A stretch of DNA of 64,000 nt from Streptomyces sp. NBC_00236. Its GTDB lineage: Bacteria; Actinomycetota; Actinomycetes; Streptomycetales; Streptomycetaceae. A model generated the notes under the pieces. It was not told where the DNA came from, searched no databases, and saw nothing but the letters and a program-made list of their open reading frames with translations. Position numbers and translations under genes: made by a program. Position 1 is the stretch's first letter; every line of letters begins with the position of its first letter. Shown here one piece after another: positions 10,409 through 19,181 of the stretch. The DNA lies in the NCBI RefSeq assembly GCF_036195045.1, contig NZ_CP108100.1:7688001-7752000 (forward strand), written 5' to 3'.

Positions 10409-10906
10409 CTATGCCTGTGAGTTATCGGTACTCTCGGTCACGACGTCCAGCCGGTGCACCGGCGGGTGCGTGATGCCGAGGTCGGGGCGCCAGGCCGCGA
10501 GGATCTGCGCCGAGGGGTCGAAGAGTGGTGCCGGCAGGTCCTCGGGCCGGATCCATCGCCAGGTGCTGATGAGATGGGGTTCGGTCACCTGGGCGGTGCC
10601 GTCCCCGACGGTCACCAGCGCGGCCATCGTCACCCGGTTGATGCCGTGCACCGCGTCGTGCAGCATCGCGAAGACGCGCACCTCGTGCTCGGCGGCCTCC
10701 AGTCCCGTCTCCTCCCGCAGCTCACGCACGGCCGCCGCCGCGATCGACTCGTGCGTCGGATCGACCTTGCCGCCGGGCAGCTCCCAGGTGCCGCTGTGGT
10801 GCCGCCCGAGCAGGATCCGCCCCTGCCCGTCCTGCACCAGCACCCCGACGCCCAGCGCCGCCTGGGCCAGGGGCGGTCGGGAGTTGCGGGCGGGGACCGT
10901 TTCCAT
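10409..10906 (-). CDS. NUDIX hydrolase
   Basis: A 165-aa nucleoside-diphosphate-linked-moiety hydrolase. The Nudix box runs from Gly46 to about Leu69 (GKVDPTHES then AAAVRELREETGL), keeping the metal-binding REL-EE core. One extra residue lies between the first Gly and the first Glu of the box compared with the G-x5-E consensus, so that loop is slightly longer. The preceding LGRHHSGTWELPGG matches the substrate-binding strand of MutT-like members. The start at 10906 was preferred over the Met four codons upstream because GAGGAG lies 5-6 bases before it. Substrate unknown; nucleotide clean-up is the generic expectation. Confidence 0.92.
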   Translation of the reverse strand: METVPARNSRPPLAQAALGVGVLVQDGQGRILLGRHHSGTWELPGGKVDPTHESIAAAAVRELREETGLEAAEHEVRVFAMLHDAVHGINRVTMAALVTVGDGTAQVTEPHLISTWRWIRPEDLPAPLFDPSAQILAAWRPDLGITHPPVHRLDVVTESTDNSQA

Positions 10907-10973
10907 GGTGCTCCTCATGAGGTTCGGTGACCGGTACGAGGCACAGAGCGTACGGGCGGGGCGGTGCGCGCGG

Positions 10974-11873
10974 TCACACCGTCAGCCTCAGCGAGGTGGC
11001 CGAGATGCCGAGCCGTACGGTCTGGCCCCAGGTCAGCTGCAGCGCGTCGGCCTCCATGCCGTCGCCGAAGACCACGAGGCGGTCGGACTCGACGGTCAGC
11101 CGCAGCCCCTGACCGCTGCCCAGCTCACCCGAGACGAGTGAGGTGCCCGTCGCCGGCGACGGCCAGGCCTCCCGGACGAACCAGAGCAGCCGGGGGTCGG
11201 TCGGCGCGGGCAGGGGGAGCGGGCTGCGGCGTTCCTGCCACAGGGAGCGCAACCACCCGGTGGCGCCGGTGCCCGTGCCGACCAGGACGCCGGACGAGGC
11301 CTGTGACTCGGCGGGGGAGTCCGCCGCTCCGGCACCGAGCCGGTAGCGCGCCGTCTGGTGCCCGGACGGGCCGAGGTAGATCTCGTTGAGGGCCAGCAGC
11401 CGCTGGGTGTCGTCGGCCACCGCCTCCACCATCGTGAGCTCGTCCGCGGCACCGCCCGGCGACACGGCTGCCCGCAGGAGGGCCGCCGCGTCGCCCGGCC
11501 GGTGGCGGACCAGGACGCCGGGGTTGCGGCCGGGGTCGGTGTCGATGCCCACGACCGGCTGGCCGGAGAGGTACTTGGCGGCGTTGGCGACCAGCCCGTC
11601 CTGGCCGACGACGACCACCACGTCCTCGGGTGCGAACAGGAACCGGTCCAGATCCGCCCGCTCCACCCGCGAGTGACGCCACTGGAGCGGAACGGCTGCC
11701 GCCACATCGGCCAGCGCCTGCTGGGTCCGTTGATGACGGCGGGCCACCTCGTCGATGGACCGGCCCCGGCTGGAGAGGAAGAACGCCGCCTGGCCGTGGG
11801 TCCCGTGCCGGGCCAGCAACTCCTCGTACTCGGTGGTGCGGTGGACCAGGACCGCCCTCGGGGCCAGGCTCAC
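10974..11873 (-). CDS. NAD kinase-like / diacylglycerol-kinase-fold protein
   Basis: A 299-aa protein with the order of motifs found in NAD kinases. A hydrophobic strand leads to GQDG at residues 90-93 in place of GGDG, then NE at 163-164 (ALNEIYLG), then GVLVGTGTGATGW near 195-207 in place of the TPTGSTAY loop. It is therefore a divergent family member; catalysis on NAD is plausible but not certain because the first Gly of GGDG is Gly but the second is Gln. The GTG start at 11873 overlaps the stop of the SPFH gene as GTGA, so the two are coupled and probably act together, perhaps at the membrane. Streptomyces also carries a canonical NAD kinase elsewhere (general knowledge). Confidence 0.75.
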   Translation of the reverse strand: MSLAPRAVLVHRTTEYEELLARHGTHGQAAFFLSSRGRSIDEVARRHQRTQQALADVAAAVPLQWRHSRVERADLDRFLFAPEDVVVVVGQDGLVANAAKYLSGQPVVGIDTDPGRNPGVLVRHRPGDAAALLRAAVSPGGAADELTMVEAVADDTQRLLALNEIYLGPSGHQTARYRLGAGAADSPAESQASSGVLVGTGTGATGWLRSLWQERRSPLPLPAPTDPRLLWFVREAWPSPATGTSLVSGELGSGQGLRLTVESDRLVVFGDGMEADALQLTWGQTVRLGISATSLRLTV

Positions 11874-12883
11874 GCCCGGTTCTCCGGCGCGGTCCGGCCG
11901 AGCTTGGTGAGCAGTCCGGTGAGGACGTCGGGGGAGAGGGTGAGGCTCTCGATGTGCGGGAGGTTCTCGGCGAGCCGGGTCGCGGCCAGTGCGTGCAGGG
12001 TCGCGGGGGCCACCTCTCCGTGCACCCGGAGCCACGCCGCCTGCGACTCGGCACGGGCCGCGCCGACCTCACGGGCCGCCTCCGCCTCGGCGCGGGCGAG
12101 GCGCACCGTGCGTGCGGCTTCGGCCTCGGCGCGCACCCCGTCGGCCGCCGCGTGCTCCTCGGCCTCCCGGCGCGTGTTGGTGCCGCGCTGCTCGACGAGC
12201 TGCTCCTCGCGCCGGGCCAGCTCGATCTGGCTGGCCAGCTCGTTCTCGGCGATCGTCCGCTCGCGCTCTACGGCCACGGCCCGGCGTTCGTAGGTGGCCC
12301 GGTCGGCCTCCTGCTGGATCTGCTCGCGGGCGGGGGTGCGCAGCGCACGTTCGACCTCGGCCTCGGGGCGGATGGCGACGACGCGTACGGCCACTACGTC
12401 GATGCCGGTGGCGGGCAGCCTGGGCTCGTCGGCGAGGCCGGCCGCCGCCCGTTCGCGTACCGAGGCGACGCCGTCCACCAGTGCGGAGGCCAGCGGGGTG
12501 CGGGCCAGGACGTCCAGGGTGTGCTGCTGGGCCGTCTCGGTGAGCAGGGTCGCGATCTGCTCCAGCGGGGCGCCGCGCCAGGCGCCGGTGTCGGGATCGA
12601 TGGAGAAGTCGATGCGGGCGGCGGCCTCGGCCGGGTCGCTGATCCGGTACGTCACGGTGGCCTGCACGGTGACGTCCTGGAAGTCGGCGGTGCGGGCGTG
12701 GAACGCCATGGCCAGCTCGCGGTCGTTGACCGGCACCTCGGAGAGCGCGGCGCTCAGTGACCGGTACCAGAAACTCAGCCCTGCCCCGTCGTGGGTGAGT
12801 TGGCCGCGCTTGTGGTGGCGGATGTGGGCGGTGGGAGCTGAGCGCAGATGGCGCCAGCCGAAGCGCCGGGTGATGTCGGCCAT
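11870..12883 (-). CDS. SPFH/Band 7 domain protein
   Basis: A 337-aa protein. Residues about 20-190 form a Band-7-like domain (SFWYRSLSAALSEVPVNDRELAMAFHARTADFQDVTVQATVTYRISDP, then TPLASALVDGVASVRERAA). A long Ala/Glu/Arg-rich coiled coil follows from about 195 to 285, then a globular tail. No clear transmembrane helix is seen at the N-terminus, unlike typical stomatins, so any membrane association may be peripheral. The ATG at 12883 follows a GAGGGG ribosome site; a longer start is less likely. It is the first gene of a two-gene unit with the NAD-kinase-like protein, which overlaps it by four bases. Scaffold function is inferred from the family only. Confidence 0.8.
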   Translation of the reverse strand: MADITRRFGWRHLRSAPTAHIRHHKRGQLTHDGAGLSFWYRSLSAALSEVPVNDRELAMAFHARTADFQDVTVQATVTYRISDPAEAAARIDFSIDPDTGAWRGAPLEQIATLLTETAQQHTLDVLARTPLASALVDGVASVRERAAAGLADEPRLPATGIDVVAVRVVAIRPEAEVERALRTPAREQIQQEADRATYERRAVAVERERTIAENELASQIELARREEQLVEQRGTNTRREAEEHAAADGVRAEAEAARTVRLARAEAEAAREVGAARAESQAAWLRVHGEVAPATLHALAATRLAENLPHIESLTLSPDVLTGLLTKLGRTAPENRA

Positions 12884-13060
12884 GGTGGCCCCCCTCGTTC
12901 TCGTCATGGGGACGATAACGCGGTGCACCGCATATCGTCAAGAGGACGAGAAGGGGGGTTTCGGAGACCGGGCGGTACACGCGAACGGCCGGTGACCTCC
13001 GTGGAAGTCGCCGGCCGTCCGGGTGGTGCGCCGCCCCCGTCCCCACGGTGCGGCGCGGGC

Positions 13061-13091
13061 GGGCCGTCGTCATCCGCTGGGGCGACGGCCC
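13061..13091 (-). terminator. Hairpin downstream of the TetR gene
   Basis: A 9-bp perfect stem (GGGCCGTCG at 13061-13069 with CGACGGCCC at 13083-13091, 13-base loop) lies immediately beyond the TetR stop. It probably separates this transcript from the SPFH gene downstream on the same strand. A second 8-bp inverted repeat (12985-12992 with 13011-13018) lies closer to the SPFH promoter. Confidence 0.6.
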
Positions 13092-13098
13092 ACGTCTG

Positions 13099-13728
13099 TC
13101 AGGACCCGGACGCCTGTGCGTCCAGGCCGAGTGCGGGAAAGACCGCGCCCTCCACGAAGCGGATGAGGAACGTCTCGTCCGCGTAGGCGCAGTCCAGCAG
13201 CGGGCGGGCGCGCATCACGCCCAGCAGCTGGGTGGAGACGAACTCCGCGGCCGGGTTGTCCGCGGCCACCTCGCCCCGCTCCACGCCGCGCGCGACCATG
13301 GCGTCGATCGCCGCCAGCTCCGGCAGGATCAGCGACTCACGCAGTGCGCACAGCAGCTCGGGGCTCTGCAGTGCCGCATGGCTCAGGGCCAGCATCAGCG
13401 GGGTGTCGCGCCCGGATCCCTCGCCGATGGCGCGTGCCGCCTCGCGCAGGTCCCCGGCCAGCGTGCCCGTGTCGATCCGGCCGAGCAGTCCGTGCCGGGT
13501 CCCGTGCAGTGCGGCGACGACCAGTTCGGGCTTCGAGCCCCACTGGCGGTAGAGCGTGGACTTGCCGCAGCGGGACCGGGAGGCGACGCCCTCCATGGTC
13601 AGCGACTCGTAGCCGCTCTCCCTCAGCATGTCGAGCACGGCCGTGTAGAGCTCCTGGGCCCGCTCCGGTGTGATCTTCGAGCGGCGCGACGCGGTGGCCT
13701 GCTCCGGCTCCGATTCCAGCGACGACAT
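13099..13728 (-). CDS. TetR/AcrR family transcriptional regulator
   Basis: A 209-aa regulator with an N-terminal DNA-binding domain: ELYTAVLDMLRESGYESLTMEGVASRSRCGKSTLYRQWGSKPELV, residues about 25-68, with the helix-turn-helix around MEGVASRSRCGKSTLYR. A ligand-binding all-helical C-terminal half follows, ending in a region matching the TetR_C_16/11 type. The ATG at 13728 follows GAGGGAAAG; the open frame upstream runs through repeated operator-like DNA and is unlikely to be coding. It is divergent from the PAP2-like and EamA-like genes, across an unusually repetitive 160-base gap, so it probably represses itself and those membrane genes. Confidence 0.93.
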   Translation of the reverse strand: MSSLESEPEQATASRRSKITPERAQELYTAVLDMLRESGYESLTMEGVASRSRCGKSTLYRQWGSKPELVVAALHGTRHGLLGRIDTGTLAGDLREAARAIGEGSGRDTPLMLALSHAALQSPELLCALRESLILPELAAIDAMVARGVERGEVAADNPAAEFVSTQLLGVMRARPLLDCAYADETFLIRFVEGAVFPALGLDAQASGS

Positions 13729-13763
13729 GCGCTTTCCCTCTCTGCGACTCTGCGACGAGGTCC

Positions 13764-13833
13764 ATCGATACGCCAGTGTACCGATACGCGAGTGTTCCGA
13801 TACGCTTCCGTATCGGTACACTGGCGTATCGAT
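13764..13833. promoter_or_regulatory. Iterated operator between TetR and PAP2 genes
   Basis: A perfect 25-bp inverted repeat (13764-13788 against 13809-13833) is built from the heptamer CGATACG or its complement CGTATCG. Within it the left side shows direct repeats with a 16-base period: CGATACGCCAGTGTAC, then CGATACGCGAGTGTTC, then CGATACG again. A single TetR dimer site is usually 15-25 bp, so this array could bind several dimers. It lies 36 bases upstream of the TetR start and 57 bases upstream of the PAP2 start. Confidence 0.8.
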
Positions 13834-13890
13834 ACGGCACGGACCCGTCCCTGCCACCGAAACACCGCTTCGTCAGCAAAGGGGCACCGG

Positions 13891-14730
13891 ATGATGTTCG
13901 CCGGTAGCAGGCCCGCCGATCGGGAGCCGGACACTACTGCCCGACCACCCCTCGTCCGCGAGCTTCTTCTCGTCGTAGGACTTTTCGTGATCTACAAGTT
14001 CGGCCGCCAGGCGGCCAACGGTCACGTCGACGAGGCGTTCCACAACGCGGGACGCGTCTGGGACCTCGAACGAGCCGTACACCTGCCCGGCGAGGGTGCC
14101 GTACAGACGCTGCTGCTCCATGACGAGACGCTGATCCACCTCGCGAACACCTACTACGCGACCGTGCACTTCCCGGCGACCCTGCTCTTCCTCGGCTGGC
14201 TGTACTGGCGCCGGCCGCGCCACTACGTCTGGTCCCGGCGCATCCTCGCCGTACTCACCGGTGCCGCACTGGCCCTGCACCTGCTGTTCCCGCTCGCCCC
14301 GCCGCGGCTGCTCGCCGCCACCGGCCTCGTCGACACCGGCCAGGTCTACGGACCGACGGTGTACGGGTCCACGCCCGCCACCGACTCGATGGCCAACCAG
14401 TTCGCCGCGATGCCCTCGCTGCACTTCGGCTGGGCGGTGATGGTCGGCGTCGGCCTGGTCGTCGCCACCCGCTCGCGGTGGCGCTGGCTGTGGCTTCTGC
14501 ACCCGGCGATCACGCTGCTCGTCATAGTCGGCACCGCCAACCACTACTGGCTGGACTCGATCGTGGTGGCCGCCCTGCTCTCGGTGGCCTTCGCGGCGCT
14601 GCGGCTGCCGCGCGCGGAGCCGGTCAGGGCGCATCTGCCGTGGCCGTCCAGGGCCGGCGAGCCGGCCTACGCCGTCGCCGCACCCGACGTGTCCGGCCGC
14701 TCCTACGCTTCCTCCGGAACCGCTCGATGA
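13891..14730 (+). CDS. PAP2 superfamily membrane protein (inositol-phosphorylceramide-synthase-like)
   Basis: A 279-aa multi-pass membrane protein with about six hydrophobic segments. The phosphatase-like motifs sit in AMPSLHFGWAV and NHYWLDSIVVA, giving the His and Asp/His residues of the PAP2_3 subgroup. These enzymes transfer or hydrolyse phosphoryl groups on lipids at the outer face of the membrane; the particular lipid is unknown. The ATG at 13891 follows AAAGGGG; a much longer open frame upstream overlaps the TetR gene and operator and was rejected. The stop overlaps the next start as ATGA. Control by the divergent TetR through the repeat array is likely. Confidence 0.85.
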   Translation: MMFAGSRPADREPDTTARPPLVRELLLVVGLFVIYKFGRQAANGHVDEAFHNAGRVWDLERAVHLPGEGAVQTLLLHDETLIHLANTYYATVHFPATLLFLGWLYWRRPRHYVWSRRILAVLTGAALALHLLFPLAPPRLLAATGLVDTGQVYGPTVYGSTPATDSMANQFAAMPSLHFGWAVMVGVGLVVATRSRWRWLWLLHPAITLLVIVGTANHYWLDSIVVAALLSVAFAALRLPRAEPVRAHLPWPSRAGEPAYAVAAPDVSGRSYASSGTAR

Positions 14731-15686
14731 ACGCCACCCTGGCCGCCGTCGCGCTGTCGCTCGTCTCCGCCGCCGCCTACGCCTCCGCCGCGGTGGCGCA
14801 GGCGCGACTCGCGGGACGCACCGCGCCGGGCACGGGGACGCTCCGGCTGCTCGGCAGCGGCGCATGGTGGTCGGCCGTCGGGCTGAACGCCGGCGGCGCG
14901 CTGCTGCACGTCGCCGCACTGAAGTACGGTCCGCTCACCCTCGTCCAGCCGCTCGGCGCGCTCACCCTGGTCGCCGCCGTGCCGCTGGGCGCCCGGGCCG
15001 CGGGCCGCAGGGTCTCGACGACCGAGTGGCGCGGCACCCTCCTGACCCTGCTGGGCCTGGGCGCCCTGCTGATGACCGCGGGCGGCTCCGCCCCGCACGA
15101 GACGCTGAGCCTGGTCCAGGCGCTGGCCGTCGGCGCGGCAACCGTGGCCGTCGTCGCCGGGCTCAGCCGCCCCGGTACCCGCCCCGGACTGCGGCACGCC
15201 GCGGCCTCGGGCATCACCTCGGGCGTCGCCTCCGCACTGACGCAGACGCTGACCGTCGCCGTCACCGACCACACGACCGGTCCGCTGTTCAGCTGGCGCC
15301 TGGTGGTCGTCGCGGTGCTCGTGTCGGCCTTCGCCATGGGCGGACTGCTCCTCTCCCAGACCGCCTACCGGGGCGGTCTCGGCGCGCCCCTCGCCGTCGT
15401 CACCCTCGCCAATCCGGTTGCCGCGGCGGCCATCGGCCTGGCCCTGCTGGGGGAGCGGCTCCAGGGCGGGACGATCAGCCTGGTCCCGGCGCTGCTGGGC
15501 TCGGCGGCGGCGGTGCGGGGCGTGATCCTGCTCAGCCGCGCCCAGGCGCAGACCGCATCGGCCGCGGACGCGGTCGTGGCCGGACCGCCTCCGGGCACCC
15601 CGTCCAGGGTGGTCATCAAGAGCCCGCGGGCCGCACTCCACCAGGAACACGGCCACCTGCGCCGGATCCGGGCCGGCCGCCCGTAG
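14727..15686 (+). CDS. EamA/DMT-like integral membrane protein
   Basis: A 319-aa protein of about nine to ten hydrophobic segments, with the two-half organisation of drug/metabolite transporters. Blocks such as AALKYGPLTLVQPLGALTLVAAVPLGA, then GGLGAPLAVVTLANPVAAAAIGLALLGERL near the end of the second half, are typical of the family. A 40-residue cytoplasmic tail rich in Ala/Pro/Arg follows. It overlaps the PAP2 gene by four bases, so the two are coupled and share the TetR-controlled promoter. Substrate unknown; export of a small metabolite or a lipid-related role is only inference. Confidence 0.83.
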   Translation: MNATLAAVALSLVSAAAYASAAVAQARLAGRTAPGTGTLRLLGSGAWWSAVGLNAGGALLHVAALKYGPLTLVQPLGALTLVAAVPLGARAAGRRVSTTEWRGTLLTLLGLGALLMTAGGSAPHETLSLVQALAVGAATVAVVAGLSRPGTRPGLRHAAASGITSGVASALTQTLTVAVTDHTTGPLFSWRLVVVAVLVSAFAMGGLLLSQTAYRGGLGAPLAVVTLANPVAAAAIGLALLGERLQGGTISLVPALLGSAAAVRGVILLSRAQAQTASAADAVVAGPPPGTPSRVVIKSPRAALHQEHGHLRRIRAGRP

Positions 15687-15705
15687 GGCCCGCCGCCCGC
15701 GACCG

Positions 15706-16257
15706 TCACCCGAGGTCGGCCGCCGCCGCGCCGGCGTCCTCGGCCAGCGCCCGGGTCAACCAGCCGATCCAGAAGTTCTCCAGGTCGATGCCGCCGCGCA
15801 GCACGAGATGGCGCAGCCGGTCCTGAGCGGCGTCCCGCCCGGGCGGGAAGTCCCGCTCCTCGATCTCCAGATACTCCGCGAGCCGGAGCCGGTGCAGTGC
15901 GAGGTGGCGGCGCAGCTCCGCGTCGAGGCCGGGCGCACCGACGACCGCCGCCGCCCGCATCCGCAGCAGCAGGGGATCGCGGATCTGCTTCGGGTCCTCC
16001 GGACGGGCCACCCAGGCGGACAGCGCCTCGCGGCCCGCGGGCAGCACCTCGTACTCCTTCTTCTGCCCCCGGGCAGGCTGGGCGGGCGCCAGTGCCCTGA
16101 TCTGTCCGGCCTGCTCCAGTTTCCCCAGCTCGCGGTAGATCTGCTGATGCGTGGCCGACCAGAAGTAACCGATGGACCGGTCGAACCTGCGGGTCAGCTC
16201 CAGCCCCGACGACGGCTTTTCGAGCAGGGCGGTGAGGATCGCGTGCGGGAGTGACAT
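15706..16257 (-). CDS. PadR family transcriptional regulator
   Basis: A 183-aa regulator with a PadR winged helix in the first 80 residues (HAILTALLEKPSSGLELTRRFDRSIGYFWSATHQQIYRELGKLEQAGQI, then the wing ending KKEYEVLPAGREAL). A C-terminal Vir_act_alpha_C-type helical dimerisation domain follows. AGGA precedes the ATG at 16257 by nine bases; the Met three codons upstream has no usable ribosome site. It stands alone, converging on the EamA-like gene. Targets are not evident from context. Confidence 0.92.
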   Translation of the reverse strand: MSLPHAILTALLEKPSSGLELTRRFDRSIGYFWSATHQQIYRELGKLEQAGQIRALAPAQPARGQKKEYEVLPAGREALSAWVARPEDPKQIRDPLLLRMRAAAVVGAPGLDAELRRHLALHRLRLAEYLEIEERDFPPGRDAAQDRLRHLVLRGGIDLENFWIGWLTRALAEDAGAAAADLG

Positions 16258-16371
16258 GGGGTGCATCCTAGGGAGCCGCGGAGGGCCGGACGGGAGGTCC
16301 GGCCCCCTGAGTCCGTGATCAGAGCGGGGCGGCGATCAGAGCACGGAGGCGATGAGAGCGCGGGGCGGCGA

Positions 16372-18411
<2,040 letters not shown>

Positions 18412-18441
18412 TTACGCCAGTTCTAGACCACCGGATCGCTG

Positions 18442-18461
18442 TTGTGCAACAAGTTGCACAA
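18442..18461. promoter_or_regulatory. Perfect palindrome upstream of the FadH-like gene
   Basis: TTGTGCAACAAGTTGCACAA is a perfect 9-bp inverted repeat with a two-base centre, starting 55 bases upstream of the flavoprotein start. The size and TTG/CAA ends resemble MarR- or TetR-type operators. No regulator gene is adjacent, so a distant regulator would have to act here. Confidence 0.6.
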
Positions 18462-18622
18462 TGAGGTACGTCGCACTGTGTCACGGGTCACGCGCCGCTC
18501 CGGGAGCGCCCGGACGGCGTAACAACGTGACCCGTCGGGAGCCCGGTGCGCGGAGAGTGGAGTGCGTACCGCACCCGGGCCCCCTCCTTCCGGCCGGGCC
18601 CCCGACCCTTCCGGAGGCCCTC

Positions 18623-19147
18623 ATGGGCAGCGTCAACCGTCGTGACCTCGGCCTGCTCGTCCTTCGTGTCGGCACCGGCGCGGTGCTGGCCGCGCACGGC
18701 AGCCAGAAACTCGCCGGCTGGTTCGGCGGCGGCGGCATCGAGGGCACCACGGCCGCGATGGAGGCCATGGGCTTCCATCCGCCGAAGCACAGCGCGATCG
18801 CCGCAGGCCTCGGCGAGGCCGGCGGCGGCGTCCTGCTGGCACTGGGCCTGGCCACCCCGGCCGCCGGCGCAGCCGCAGCGGGCGCCATGGCGGGAGCGGT
18901 GGCCGTCCACGCCCCCGCCGGGTTCTTCGCGCAGGGCGGCGGCTACGAATACCCCGCCTTCCTCGGCTTCACCGCTGCCGCGATCGGCCTGACCGGCCCC
19001 GGCCGCTACTCCGTGGACCACGCCACCCGGCATGCGTTCAACCAGCCCTGGATGGTGGCCCTGGCCTTCGTGGGCAGCGCCGCCGCCGCGGTCGCCGTCG
19101 TCGGCAAGCGGGCCAAGGGGCAGGTCGCGGAGCCGGAGGAGTTCTGA
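18623..19147 (+). CDS. DoxX family membrane protein
   Basis: A 174-aa membrane protein with four predicted helices. The DoxX signature is visible in LGLLVLRVGTGAVLAAHGSQKLAGWFGGGGIEGT and the following glycine-rich loop, then in AGLGEAGGGVLLALGLATPAAG. Family members associate with redox or thiol-stress systems and quinone pools, but the role of this copy is unknown. GGAGG lies seven bases before the ATG. It is divergent from the FadH-like gene and convergent with the ferredoxin-reductase gene. Confidence 0.9.
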   Translation: MGSVNRRDLGLLVLRVGTGAVLAAHGSQKLAGWFGGGGIEGTTAAMEAMGFHPPKHSAIAAGLGEAGGGVLLALGLATPAAGAAAAGAMAGAVAVHAPAGFFAQGGGYEYPAFLGFTAAAIGLTGPGRYSVDHATRHAFNQPWMVALAFVGSAAAAVAVVGKRAKGQVAEPEEF

Positions 19148-19174
19148 GCCCGGCCCCCGCAGGCGGTGCCGGGC
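19148..19174. terminator. Short hairpin between convergent DoxX and FprB-type genes
   Basis: A 7-bp inverted repeat (GCCCGGC at 19148-19154 and GCCGGGC at 19168-19174, 13-base loop) fills most of the 34-base convergent gap. It could terminate transcription from both sides. Confidence 0.5.
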
Positions 19175-19181
19175 GTCCAGC

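Noticed and set aside
13048..13890. A 280-codon upstream extension of the PAP2 gene
   Set aside because: It overlaps the TetR gene and the operator array on the other strand; the ATG at 13891 has AAAGGGG and begins a normal membrane protein.
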